This document shows, piece after piece, positions 35,477 to 45,232 of a stretch of 64,000 bases of DNA (positions are counted from its first letter, which is position 1; every line of letters starts with the position of its first letter). The stretch spans positions 186,001 to 250,000 of the forward strand of contig JBAOHX010000005.1 of assembly GCA_037044955.1 (NCBI GenBank), written 5' to 3'. Both the position numbers and the translations under genes were made by a program. Under the pieces are notes generated by a model. It saw only the letters and a list, made by a program, of their open reading frames with translations, did no database searches and had not been told where the DNA came from. This stretch comes from JAJXWB01 sp037044955. Lineage in GTDB: Bacteria > Pseudomonadota > Alphaproteobacteria > Rhizobiales > Beijerinckiaceae.

Positions 35477-36748
35477 TTGACGCTACCCGCCCCCAAAGCC
35501 GTTGCAGATCAATCGCTTCCGCTTGCTGGCAAGACGGTGGCGGTCGTTCATGCGGCCTGGCATTCCTGCGGCTCCTATCAGGTGAACGTGTCCCAGGCGG
35601 CCGTCTACAGACGGCTCGGCGCGCATGTGATCTCGCTCGCCGTGCGGGAATGGCCGCCGGGCCAGTCGGACCTCGCAAGCCCGCGCTGGCGCGACTACAT
35701 TTCCCATACGCAGGACATGCCGGCCGACGAGCGCTATTACGCCAACATGCCCGGCGCGGTGTTCGCGAAGCCCGCCTTCTGGAAAGACCTCTACTGGCCG
35801 CTGATCCACGGCGACCACGCCCGCGCCACCGCCGCCATGACCAAATTTGCGCGCCTGCCCGACGAACTGGCGCTCCGGCGCGTCGACCTCATCCATTGCA
35901 ACCATTTCTTCTGCATCCCGGCGGCGCGCAACCTGTCGGCGACCGCGCCGCTGGTCATCGAGACGCAGGACGTGCAGGCGCTGCAATACGACCTGCGCAA
36001 CGAGGGCATTTTCGTCGTGCCGCCGCGCGCGACCTACGACGAGCTGCTCGCGACCGAACTCGATTGGCTGCGCAAGGCCGATCTGCTCGTGCATCTCAAC
36101 GCCGAGGAATGGGAGACGTTCGAGAAGCTCCTGCCCGAGATGCGCAACGCGCTGGTCTATCCGGCGGTGGAGGAAGCGCCGACGGGGCCGGGCGGCGGCG
36201 ACATCGTCATCGTGGCGAGCGGCAATTTCCCGAACACGCTCAGCGTCGAGTGGTTTCTCGAACATGTGGCGCCCAATGCGCCGCACGCGCAGGTGAAGAT
36301 CGCCGGCAATGTCGACGGCGCGCTGAAGGCGCGCAATCCCGCGCTCTACGAGACGTGGAAGCATCTGTTTCTCGGCCGCGTCGACGACATCGGCGCGATC
36401 TACGCCAATGCCGGCCTCGTGCTGCTGCCGACGACCGAGGGCCACGGGCTTTCGATCAAGGCCGTTGAAGCGCTCTCGTCCGGCGCGCCCCTGCTTGCCA
36501 CCCGCCAGGCGTTCCGCGGCATGAAGGTCGATCCGAAAAGCCTCGCCAACGTGACGCTGTGCGAGAGCGCGGAAGATTTCGCCGCGGCGCTCGAAGCGGC
36601 GGCGGTGGCCGGCCCCGGCGCCAATCCGATGGCGGCGGGCGCAGCGCGTGAAAAAAGCGACACGCGAAAATTCTACGAGGCGAACTTCTCGCACGACGCC
36701 TATGCGCGAAACATCCGCGAGATCGTGCTGCCGCTGGTGGCGCCATGA
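35477..36748 (+). CDS. Glycosyltransferase, GT4-like, first of a tandem pair
   Basis: This is a roughly 420-aa GT-B-like protein with the unusual N-terminal signature VVHAAWHSCGSYQVNVSQ, then DLIHCNHFFCIPAARN, a linker with VIETQDVQALQ, and the C-terminal nucleotide-sugar region LLPTTEGHGLSIKAVEALSSGAPLLAT. The start is a TTG with GGAA seven bases upstream; no better codon is available. The next gene is a paralogue and overlaps by four bases. Role in surface glycan or glycolipid assembly is inferred from the neighbourhood. Confidence 0.75.
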   Translation: MTLPAPKAVADQSLPLAGKTVAVVHAAWHSCGSYQVNVSQAAVYRRLGAHVISLAVREWPPGQSDLASPRWRDYISHTQDMPADERYYANMPGAVFAKPAFWKDLYWPLIHGDHARATAAMTKFARLPDELALRRVDLIHCNHFFCIPAARNLSATAPLVIETQDVQALQYDLRNEGIFVVPPRATYDELLATELDWLRKADLLVHLNAEEWETFEKLLPEMRNALVYPAVEEAPTGPGGGDIVIVASGNFPNTLSVEWFLEHVAPNAPHAQVKIAGNVDGALKARNPALYETWKHLFLGRVDDIGAIYANAGLVLLPTTEGHGLSIKAVEALSSGAPLLATRQAFRGMKVDPKSLANVTLCESAEDFAAALEAAAVAGPGANPMAAGAAREKSDTRKFYEANFSHDAYARNIREIVLPLVAP

Positions 36749-37966
36749 GGGGTCCGTTCGAGGGGCGCAGCGTCGCCATCGTCCATCCGGCCTGGCATTC
36801 CTGCGGCACCTATCAGGTCGTGCTCGGCCAGATCGAAGCGTGGACGCAGCTCGGCGCGCGCGTGGTCACGGTCGCCTGCTCGGACCAGCCGGGCTTCGTT
36901 CCCGATCGCGGCTGGATCTGGAAGGGCTACGCGAAGGCGACGCCCGAACTCGACGCGCACGAGCGCCACAGCGTCGGCGCGCCTTTGTCCTCGGTGCTTG
37001 CGCCAACGTTTCTCGGCGACGTGCTCTGGCCCTACATCCACGGCGACCAGGCCGTCATCCGCGCCGGCATGATTTCGCGCGCGAAACTGCCGGCGGCGCT
37101 GGCCGGCGAGACGTTCGACATCGTCCATTGCAACCATTTCTTCTGCATGCCCGTGGCGCTGCGCCTCGCCAAGGCCAAGGCGCCGGTGCTGATGGATTCG
37201 CACGACCTGCAGGCGCGCCAGTTCGTCATCATGAACGAGGGCCTGCCGTGGCTGCGGCCGCTGGCGAGCTACGAGCAGATGCTCAGCCGCGAACTCGATC
37301 TCATGCGCAAGGCCGACGTGCTGCTGCATCTCAACGCCGAGGAAGACGAGGCCTTCCGCAAGCTGCTGCCGGAAAAGCGGCACGAACTGATCTATCCCGC
37401 CGTGCCGCCCGTGCCGATGGCGCCGGGCGGAAGCGAGATCGTGCTGGTGTCGAGCTGGAACCGCGCCAATGTCGAAAGCGCGCTGTGGTTCTTGCGCGAG
37501 GTGGCGCCGCGCGTCCCCGAAATTTCCGTGCGGATCTACGGATCGGTCGCCGGCGGCATTAAATCGGCCGACAGCTGCGCTGCATGAAAAATATCGCGAC
37601 TGGTTCGCGGGCCGCGTCGAGCATATCGGCGACATCTACGCCGGCGCGCGGCTGGCGCTTCTGCCGACGACGAGCGGCACGGGCCTCTCCATCAAGAGCG
37701 TGGAGGCGATGGCGAGCGGCCTGCCGCTGATCGCCACCACGCACGCCTTTCGCGGCATGAACCTCGATCCCTCGGCGCTCTCCAACGTGACGCTCGCCGA
37801 CGACGCGGAAGCCTTCGCCGCCGCCCTGCGCAAGGCTGCCGCCGCGCCGACGCCGACGCCGGCCGAACGCGCGAAAAGCGCGTCGCGCGCGGCCTACGAC
37901 GCGCATTTCAGCGAGGCCGCCTATTGCGCGCGACTCGCGGCCATAGCCACGCCGCTGGTCAGGTAG
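36745..37966 (+). CDS. Glycosyltransferase, GT4-like, second of a tandem pair, frame break near 37570
   Basis: This is a paralogue of the preceding gene. It shares AIVHPAWHSCGTYQVVLGQ, DIVHCNHFFCMPVALR and LLPTTSGTGLSIKSVEAMASGLPLIAT. Removing one base at about 37570 joins GGIKSA to TAALHEKYRDWF and gives 406 aa. The ATG lies inside the stop of the first copy, so the pair is coupled. Divergence between the copies suggests two successive sugar transfers by related enzymes. Confidence 0.75.
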
Positions 37967-37998
37967 ACGCGCGCCGCGGTTGCGGGCGGCGGCGGGCC

Positions 37999-38643
37999 AT
38001 GCGACCAAAGCGCATGACGATCACCATCGACGACGCCGGCCGCGCGCGGCTGACCGATCTCTGCGCGAGTTTCACGCGACTGCCGCAACCCGCCGAGGCC
38101 AAGGGCCTCAAGCACGCCGCCGTCGCGCTGGTCGTGGTCGACGGCGTCAGCAAGAACGATCCCTGCCTGCTGATCACGCGCCGCTCGCCCAATCTGCGCA
38201 GCCACGCCGCGCAATGGGCGCTGCCGGGCGGGCGCTGCGACGCCGGCGAAACGCCGGTCGACACCGCCCTGCGCGAACTCGACGAGGAGCTCGGCCTGAA
38301 AATCTCGCCCGAAGACGTGCTCGTGACGCTCGACGATTATCCGACCCGCTCCGGCTACGTGGTGACGCCGGTCGTGATCTGGGGCGGACGCATCAAGAGC
38401 TTCAACCCCAATCCGGACGAAGTGCAGTCGGTGCATCGCGCGCCGATGACGCAACTGGCCGACTATACGCGTCTCGAATTCCTGACAATTCCCGAAAGCG
38501 ACAGGCCGGTGATCCGCATGCGGCTGTGGGACAGCACGGTGCATGCGCCCACCGCCGCCTTCCTCTACCAGTTCTGCGAACTCGTCGCCGGGCGCATCAC
38601 GCGCGTCGCGCATCTCGAACAGCCGGTCTTCGCCTGGCGCTGA
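37999..38643 (+). CDS. Nudix hydrolase, CoA-pyrophosphatase-like
   Basis: This is a 214-aa protein with a full Nudix box GGRCDAGETPVDTALRELDE followed by ELGL, preceded by KHAAVALVVVDG and RRSPNLRSHAAQWALPG. The box setting and length are like the NudL/CoA pyrophosphatase group, which hydrolyses CoA and acyl-CoA derivatives. The substrate is not certain. The start may be the ATG at 37999 or at 38014. It converges with the SulP transporter. Confidence 0.75.
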   Translation: MRPKRMTITIDDAGRARLTDLCASFTRLPQPAEAKGLKHAAVALVVVDGVSKNDPCLLITRRSPNLRSHAAQWALPGGRCDAGETPVDTALRELDEELGLKISPEDVLVTLDDYPTRSGYVVTPVVIWGGRIKSFNPNPDEVQSVHRAPMTQLADYTRLEFLTIPESDRPVIRMRLWDSTVHAPTAAFLYQFCELVAGRITRVAHLEQPVFAWR

Positions 38644-38647
38644 ATTT

Positions 38648-40274
38648 TCACGCGCGCGGCGTATTCTCCGCAAGCGCCGCTGTCGCGGCTTTCCAGGCGT
38701 CGGATACGCTGAAATTCTGCGCGGCCCGCCTTGCGAGATCCTCGGCGCCCGCCGCCGCCAGCGTGTCCGCGACGGATCGCTTGACGCGCGCCAGAAACAG
38801 GCGCCGTCCGCGCGCTTTCAGTTCCGCGTCGCATTCGATCAGCGCGTCCAGAGTGGTCGAATCGAGGCTCGACGTCTCCTCGAGACTGAGGATCGCCGCC
38901 TCGGCGGCCGCATTGGCCTGCATGCGCGCGACGACGTCGGCGAGAACGTCGTCCGCATTGGCGAAGAATAGCGGCTGCGTCGGCCGCAGGATCTCGATGC
39001 GCGGATCGACCTCGACGCCCGCCTGCGAGACCTCCACGAAATCGTGGCTGCCCTTCAGGCGGCCGAGGACCACCAGTTTCGGCGTCGCCATGCGCTGCAG
39101 GATGGCGACGATGGACAGCGCCACCGCCAGCAACATGCCGTCGACGACGCCGAAGATCATGACGCCGAGCGCGGCGGCGAGCGCGATATACTGGTCGCGG
39201 TCGATGCGCCAAAGACGCAGCAGCGGCGCGGGATCGAGCGCATGCAGCAATGCCGCGACGACCACCGCCGCCAGCACCGGCTGCGGCAGGCGCGCCATCG
39301 CGGGACCCGCGACGGCGACGAGCAGGATCATGGCGAGGCCCGCGACGAAGCCCGCGAGCCGGGTGCGCGCGCCGGCGGCCTCGCAGGCGGAGGACGCCGA
39401 AAAACCCGCGCCGACCGGAAGGCCGCGCACGAGGCCCGACGCAAGATTGGCGAAGCCGAGCGCGAGCATTTCGCGATTGGCGTCGAGACTGTCGCCGTGG
39501 CGCAGCCCGAGGCTGCGCATCGAGCCCCAGGATTCCGCGTAGATGATGAGAAAAAGCGGCGCCGCCACTTCCGCGAGCCGCGTCCATTCCCGCCACGCGA
39601 GGTCCGGCAGGCCGGGCAGGAACGGCGCGAGATCGATGGCGCCGACCAGCCGGACGCCGTGCGCCGGCAGATCGACGGCGACGGAGAGGACGACGCCCGC
39701 GACCAGCACGATGAAAGCGCCGGGCAAGGGCGGGAAAACGCCGCAGCGCGACGAGCATGGCCAGCGCCGCCGCGCCGATCGACAGGCTCGCCATGTTCCA
39801 CTCGCGCCAGCGCGCCACGAGCGCGCCGACGACGTGGAAGACGTTGCCGTTCACGCCATCGAGCGCGAGCACGCCCGGCATCTGGCGCGCGACGATGGAG
39901 ACGGCGAGGCCGAAGGCGAAGCCGCGCAGCACGGGGCGCGAAATGAAGTTGGAGAGACGCCCGAGCCGCAACGCGCCCGCGACGAGAAAGAACAGGCCGG
40001 CAAGGCAGACCGCGCCGAAAGCGAGCGCCTCGCGATGGGCCTGCGGCGTATCGAAAGCGACGGAGGCGGCGGCCGCGGCGAGGATGGCGGCCGACGACGA
40101 AGTCGGCGCGACGATGGCGTAGCGCGAGCGCCCCAGCGCGGCATAGGCGAAAAGGCCGACGATCGCCGCGAACAGGCCGTGCTGCGGCGCCAGGCCCGCG
40201 ATCGAGGAATAGGCCACGGATTCCGGCAGCAGCAGGCCGGCGACCGAGAGGCCCGCGATCAGATCGTAGCGCAT
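38648..40274 (-). CDS. SulP-family anion transporter with STAS domain, frame break near 39725
   Basis: This is a polytopic inner-membrane transporter. The N-terminus MRYDLIAGLSVAGLLLPESVAYSSIAGL is the SulP signature. The C-terminal STAS domain carries ILSLEETSSLDSTTLDALIE with the conserved SSLDST loop. Removing one base at about 39725 joins RRFPAL to PGAFIVLVAGVV, giving 541 aa. The ATG at 40274 has AGAGGG upstream; an ATG at 40295 is also open. The anion (sulfate, bicarbonate or carboxylate) cannot be read. It lies directly after the marR gene on the same strand. Confidence 0.85.
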
Positions 40275-40304
40275 GGGCGATGAGCCCTCTTGCATCTGCC
40301 GATG

Positions 40305-40808
40305 TCAGGCGCGATCGCCACTGTCGCCTTCCTGTTCCGCCGCGAGGATGTCGCGCGCACGATTGGTGAGCCGGTCGACAAGAGTTTCGAGAGCCTCGCG
40401 CTCTGCGCCTGAAAACGGCGCAAGCAGAGCGGCGTTGGTCGCATCCGCCGAAGCGATCATGCGCGCATAGGCGCGCTCGCCCGATTTCGTCAGGCTTATC
40501 AGCGTTTCCCGGTTGTCGCGCGGATTGGCGCGCCGTTGCACGAGCCCGCGCGTCTCGAGGCCGGAGACGGTGCGGCTCAGCCGCGTCTTGTCGAGCGCGA
40601 GCCCGCGCGCCAGTTCGTTGAGCGTGCAGGGGGCGCGCAGGCCGAGTTCGGCGATCGCGCCCCATTCGCCGACGGAAATGTCGAGCAGGCGCCGATAGCG
40701 CAGCGCCGCCGCGCGCCGCAGAACGTTCGACAATATGAGGATGCGCCGTGCGACGAAGGCGTCGACGGGCGCTATCGAGACCTGCGGTTCCAGCTTCGGC
40801 GCGGGCAT
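40305..40808 (-). CDS. MarR-family transcriptional regulator
   Basis: This is a 167-aa winged-helix protein: SVGEWGAIAELG, LNELARGLALDKTRLSRTVSGLETRGLVQRR and the wing NPRDNRETLISLT. MarR proteins usually repress a divergent operon and release it on binding an aromatic ligand. The start at 40808 (MPAPKLEPQ) leaves a 112-base divergent region to the Rieske oxygenase gene that contains a fitting operator. It probably controls both sides. Confidence 0.85.
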   Translation of the reverse strand: MPAPKLEPQVSIAPVDAFVARRILILSNVLRRAAALRYRRLLDISVGEWGAIAELGLRAPCTLNELARGLALDKTRLSRTVSGLETRGLVQRRANPRDNRETLISLTKSGERAYARMIASADATNAALLAPFSGAEREALETLVDRLTNRARDILAAEQEGDSGDRA

Positions 40809-40842
40809 GGCGCAACCGACCAGATGACGCGCGGGAATGCAA

Positions 40843-40873
40843 TAGTTGACAAAGGCAACTACACGCCTAGTGT
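40843..40873 (+). promoter_or_regulatory. Promoter of the Rieske oxygenase with overlapping MarR-type operator
   Basis: TTGACA (40846-40851) and TAGTGT (40868-40873) are spaced by 16 bases and face the oxygenase. The inverted repeat TAGTTG-N7-CAACTA (40843-40861) covers the -35 element, where a MarR dimer would block polymerase. A second symmetric element, GTTGGCAAC, follows at about 40875-40883. Confidence 0.5.
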
Positions 40874-40920
40874 CGTTGGCAACAATGCGCGCGAACAGAC
40901 GCGCAACACGGGAGACGCTC

Positions 40921-42105
40921 ATGGACGCCCGCGCGCCGCGCGACGAAGGGACGGCCTACGAACTGCCGCAGCCCAAGATCAAGGACGAGCTGGTGCGCGT
41001 CGACCGCGGTACGCCGATGGGCGAATTGCTGCGGCGCTACTGGCATCCGGTCGGGCTTGTCGAGGACGCCGGGCCTACGCCGAAAAAGGTGCGCGCGCTC
41101 GGCGAGGATCTCGTGCTGTTCCGCGACGGCGCGGGACGCGCAGGACTGCTGCACGCGCGCTGCCGGCATCGCGGCACCACCCTCTACTACGGCAAGGTCG
41201 AGGCGCAGGGCATCCGTTGCTGCTACCACGGCTGGCTGTTCGACGCGCAGGGCCATTGCCTCGAGCAACCCTGCGAACCCGAGGGCGGGCTGTTCAAGGA
41301 CGCGGCGCGCCAGCCCTGGTATCCGGTGGAGGAGCGCTACGGGCTGATCTTCGCCTATATGGGGCCGCCCGACCGCAAGCCCGTCCTGCCGCGCTACGAA
41401 TGCCTGGAGAAAATGGACGAGGGCGAATTCGTCGAGGCCGACGACACCTCGCTCGGCGGCGGCGGGCCGACGATCATTCCCTGCAACTGGCTGCAGCATT
41501 ACGAGAACGTCGTCGATCCCTTCCATGTGCCGATCCTGCACGGCTCGTTTTCCGGCGCGCAATTCACCATGACCATGGCGCCCATGCCGCAGGTGACGTT
41601 CGAAATGTCTTCACGCGGCGTGACCGTGCGCTCGACGCGCAAGACCGAGGACGGGCGGACGTTCTATCGCGTGACGGAGGCAGCGCTGCCGACGCTGCGC
41701 GTCGTGCCCAATCCGCGCGTCGCGCAATATGCGCGCGTGGAATCGATCGGCTGGGTGCTGCCGATCGACGATACGACCTACCGCATCTATGTCGCCGGCC
41801 GCGTCAAGCAGAAGGGCGACATCGGCCGCATGCGCTCGAAGATGAACGGCAAGTTCTGGTGGGAGCTGACCGAGGAAGAGCATCAGCAATATCCCGGCGA
41901 CTACGAGGCGCAGGTCGGCCAGGGGCCGATCACCATCCATTCGGAAGAGCGTTTCGCGCAATCGGACCGCGGCATCGTGATGATCCGCCGGATGCTGCAC
42001 GACCAGCTCGACCGGATTTCGCGCGGCGAGGACCCGATTGGCGTCCAGTTCGATCCGGGCGCGCCGCCGGTGGAATTCGAAGCAGGCAATTACATCAGGG
42101 ATTGA
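40921..42105 (+). CDS. Rieske non-haem iron aromatic ring-hydroxylating oxygenase
   Basis: The product is an oxygenase of 394 aa. The [2Fe-2S] Rieske ligands are in HARCRHRGTTLYYG and IRCCYHGWLFD (CxH and CxxH). The mononuclear iron site is in NWLQHYENVVDPFHVPILHG. This spacing is that of phthalate/vanillate-type single-component oxygenases. The ATG at 40921 has GGAG seven bases upstream. No ferredoxin reductase gene is adjacent, so electrons come from elsewhere. The aromatic substrate is unknown. Confidence 0.88.
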   Translation: MDARAPRDEGTAYELPQPKIKDELVRVDRGTPMGELLRRYWHPVGLVEDAGPTPKKVRALGEDLVLFRDGAGRAGLLHARCRHRGTTLYYGKVEAQGIRCCYHGWLFDAQGHCLEQPCEPEGGLFKDAARQPWYPVEERYGLIFAYMGPPDRKPVLPRYECLEKMDEGEFVEADDTSLGGGGPTIIPCNWLQHYENVVDPFHVPILHGSFSGAQFTMTMAPMPQVTFEMSSRGVTVRSTRKTEDGRTFYRVTEAALPTLRVVPNPRVAQYARVESIGWVLPIDDTTYRIYVAGRVKQKGDIGRMRSKMNGKFWWELTEEEHQQYPGDYEAQVGQGPITIHSEERFAQSDRGIVMIRRMLHDQLDRISRGEDPIGVQFDPGAPPVEFEAGNYIRD

Positions 42106-42119
42106 GAGGGGGTCCTCGG

Positions 42120-43319
42120 ATGATCGCAACGTCGCTGAAGGCGGCGCGCCTGTGCGCGTCGATTGTTCTCGCGCTCGGAGCCGGCGCATCGGCAGCGCGC
42201 GCCGACGATCCCGGCGTCACCGCGACGAGCGTGACGATCGGGCAGACGATCCCCCTGAGCGGGCCGGTCTCCTCCTATTCGACCTTCAGCCGCGCCTCGC
42301 TCGCCTATTACGACATGATCAACGCGCAAGGCGGCATCGCGGGACGCAAGATCAATCTCCTGAGCGTCGACGATTCCTTCAGCCCGCCCAAGACGGTGGA
42401 GCAGACGCGCAAGCTGGTGGAAGGCGACCAGGTCTTCGCCATCGTCGCGCCGATGGGCGGCACGACCGCCAAGGCCGTGCAGAAATACCTGAACGACAAG
42501 GGCGTGCCGCAATTCCTCATCCAGTCGTCGTTGCCCTACTGGAACGCGCCGCAGGAATTTCCCTGGTCGATCTCGGGCCTGCCGAATTCCGACATCGAGG
42601 TCGGGCTCTACGCCCGCTACATCAAGGCGAAAATGCCGAAGGCGCGCGTCGCTGTCCTGTACCAGAACGACGATTTCGGTCGCGCCTATCTGACCGCGCT
42701 GACCGACGAACTGAAAGGCGCGGACGCCGCCATCGTCGCCTCGGAAGCCTTCAACCTCACCGATCCGACGGTCAATTCCCAGATCGTGCGGCTGGCCGCA
42801 ACGAAAGCGGACGCGCTGCTGATCGGCGCGACGTCGCGCCAGACGATCCAGACGCTGAAAAAGGCCGCCGAAATCGGCTGGAAGCCGCAGATGTTCATCG
42901 CCTACCCGGCGGCCAACGTCGAGCGCACCTACAAGGTGGCCGGCGCCGATCTGGCGAAGGGCGCGATCTCGTCGTCGGTGTTCAAGGACCCGAGCGATCC
43001 CGCCTTCGCCGACGACAAGGACCAGAAGGATTATTTCGCCTTCATGGACCAGTACTATCCCAAGGGCGACAAGCTCGACACGCTCAACGTCGCCGCTTAC
43101 GTCGAAGGACAGTTTCTCGCGGAAGTGCTGCGGCGCTGCGGCGCCGACCTCACGCGCAAGAATTTCCTGGCGAAGGCGACGACCCTCGGCGACTACAAGG
43201 CGGGCATGCTGCGCGACGCCGCGCTGGTGCGCACGGAGCCTGCGAATTACAACATTTTTCGCTCGATGCAGTTGCTGCAATTCGACGGCGCAAGGAACGT
43301 GTCGATCCCGACGCCGTGA
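42120..43319 (+). CDS. LivK-like periplasmic binding protein of an ABC importer
   Basis: This is a 399-aa type I periplasmic binding protein with a signal peptide ending near SAARADDP, then VTIGQTIPLSGPVSSYS, INAQGGIAGRKINLLSVDD, and VAVLYQNDDFGRAYL. The family binds branched-chain amino acids or aromatic acids. It follows the oxygenase by 14 bases, and no permease or ATPase is nearby, so it probably supplies the oxygenase substrate through a transporter encoded elsewhere. Confidence 0.85.
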   Translation: MIATSLKAARLCASIVLALGAGASAARADDPGVTATSVTIGQTIPLSGPVSSYSTFSRASLAYYDMINAQGGIAGRKINLLSVDDSFSPPKTVEQTRKLVEGDQVFAIVAPMGGTTAKAVQKYLNDKGVPQFLIQSSLPYWNAPQEFPWSISGLPNSDIEVGLYARYIKAKMPKARVAVLYQNDDFGRAYLTALTDELKGADAAIVASEAFNLTDPTVNSQIVRLAATKADALLIGATSRQTIQTLKKAAEIGWKPQMFIAYPAANVERTYKVAGADLAKGAISSSVFKDPSDPAFADDKDQKDYFAFMDQYYPKGDKLDTLNVAAYVEGQFLAEVLRRCGADLTRKNFLAKATTLGDYKAGMLRDAALVRTEPANYNIFRSMQLLQFDGARNVSIPTP

Positions 43320-43324
43320 CCACG

Positions 43325-43432
43325 AATCCTCATCCTGAGGAGCCGCCGGAGGCGGCGTCTCGAAGGATGGCTGCATCCCCATGCTTCGAGACGCCGCGCT
43401 GCACGCGGCTCCTCAGCATGAAGGCGCTTGAT
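43325..43432. repeat. Dispersed palindromic repeat, family A copy 1
   Basis: The outer arms CCTGAGGAGCCG and CGGCTCCTCAG and the inner arms GGCGTCTCGAAG and CTTCGAGACGCC form a long imperfect hairpin between the binding-protein gene and lysyl-tRNA synthetase. The same CTGAGGAG...GTCTCGAAG blocks occur at 46120-46280. This is a common intergenic repeat type in the order. Confidence 0.75.
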
Positions 43433-43443
43433 GGGGCGGAAAA

Positions 43444-45166
43444 CTAGGACGTCTTCGCCTTGCGCCCTTCCATGAAGGCGTCGTGGCGCGCCTTCAGGTC
43501 GCCGGCGAGCGCGTCCGCAATCAGCTTCTTCGTCTCGGGCACGCCGTAGAGCGCGACAAAGGAGCCGAAGCGCGGGCCGCGATCCTCGCCGAGCAGCGTC
43601 TGGTAGAGCATGTTGAAGAAGTCGTTCGACACGCCCGGACGCTCCGGCGTCGCGGTCTTGGCCTTGAAGTCCTGATAGCGCGGCGTGGCGCGGCCGACAT
43701 CGTAGAGATGCGTCTGAATGTCCTCCGCGCTGGCGTCCGCCGGCAGCGCGTCGAGCATGGCCGACACGCGCGCGAGAACATCGCGCTCGACATCGTCGGG
43801 CAGGCGGTACGCCTTCTTCAGTCGCACGAAATCGCGGAAGTAGGCGACGGCGTAGCCGACGAGCCTGCCGAGGCGCGGATGGTTTTCCGGCGAGGCGCCC
43901 GGCGCATAGCGGCGCAGGAAGCCCCACAGCACATTCGCGTCCTCGCTGTTGGCGACGGCGGCGAGGTTCAGCAACATGCCGAATGACACGCTCGTTCCAT
44001 GCGCGTCGCCTTCGCCGGGATGATGCAGGACTTCCGCTTCCGGCGGATGGCCGTTGTGGATGTGCCAGACGGGATTGCCGAGCCGCTCCTTCCACGCCTG
44101 AGCGGGATAGCGATCCAAGAAACCCCAGATATTCGTCAACGGTGCGCGGGATGACGTCGAAGTAGAGACGCTTGGCGGCGGACGGCTTCTGGAACATGAA
44201 CTGCGCGAGGCTTTCCGGGCTCGCATAGGTCAGCCATTCCTCGATGGTGAGGCCATTGCCCTTGGACTTGGAAATCTTCTGGCCGTTCTCGTCGAGGAAA
44301 AGTTCGTAGTTGAAGCCTTCGGGCGGCGTTCCGCCGAGCGCGCGCACGATCGCGCCGGAGAGCTTGACCGAATCGATCAGATCCTTGCCGGCCATTTCAT
44401 AGTCGACCTTCAGCGCATACCAGCGCATCGCCCAGTCGGGCTTCCACTGCAGCTTGCAATGGCCGCCGGTCACCGGCGTCTCGTAGAGGTCGCCCGTCTT
44501 CGGGTCCTTCCACGAGATCGTTCCCTTCGTCGCGTCATGCGTTTCAAGCGGAACCTGCATCACATGTCCGGTGACGGGATGAACGGGCAGGAAGGGCGAA
44601 TAGGTGCCGGCGCGCTCCTCGCGAAACGTCGGCAGCATGATCTTCATCACCGCGTCGTAGCGGGCGAGCATGTGCAGGAGCGCGGCGTCGAACCTGCCGC
44701 TCTTGTAGTACTCGGTCGAGGACGCGAATTCGTATTCGAAACCGAAGGCGTCGAGGAAGGCGCGCAGGCGGGCGTTGTTGTGCGCGCCGAAACTCTCGTG
44801 CGTGCCGAAGGGGTCGCGCACCTGCGTCAGCGGCTTGTGCAGGTCCTCAGCCAGCATGTCCTTGTTCGGCACGTTGTCTGGAACCTTGCGCAGCCCGTCC
44901 ATGTCGTCGGAGAAGGCGAGCAGCCTTGTCTTCACCTTGCCTTCGGTCAGCGTCTCGAAGGCGCGGCGCACCATGGTCGTGCGCGCGACCTCGCCGAACG
45001 TGCCGATATGCGGGAGGCCCGAGGGGCCGTAGCCGGTCTCGAACAGAACCTCGTCCTTCGGATGCTTCTCCAGCCGCGCCACCAGTTTGCGCGCTTCCTC
45101 GAACGGCCAGGCCTGCGAGACGCGGGCGGCTTCGAGGAGGGTTGCGGCAATCGGGTCGGCGGACAT
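43444..45166 (-). CDS. lysK: Class I lysyl-tRNA synthetase, frame break near 44125
   Basis: This enzyme charges tRNA-Lys. It is of class I, not the class II LysS of E. coli: it shows the HIGH-like GYGPSGLPHIGTFGE and the KMSKS-like QKISKSKGNGLTIEEW. The run GGGG at 44123-44126 is one base too long; removing a base joins VDEYL to GFLDRYPAQAWK and gives 573 aa. An essential enzyme broken in this way is strong evidence that the shift is a sequence error. Confidence 0.93.
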
Positions 45167-45232
45167 CGGGTTTCCTGCGGTTTGAAGCCGCGGAAACTAG
45201 GGAGAGCGGGCTTTCAGGTCAAATCGTGGAAA

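Noticed and set aside
40536..43319. A single 927-residue protein joining oxygenase region and binding protein
   Set aside because: The frame is off-register across the Rieske gene; only the last 399 codons, after their own signal peptide, are real.
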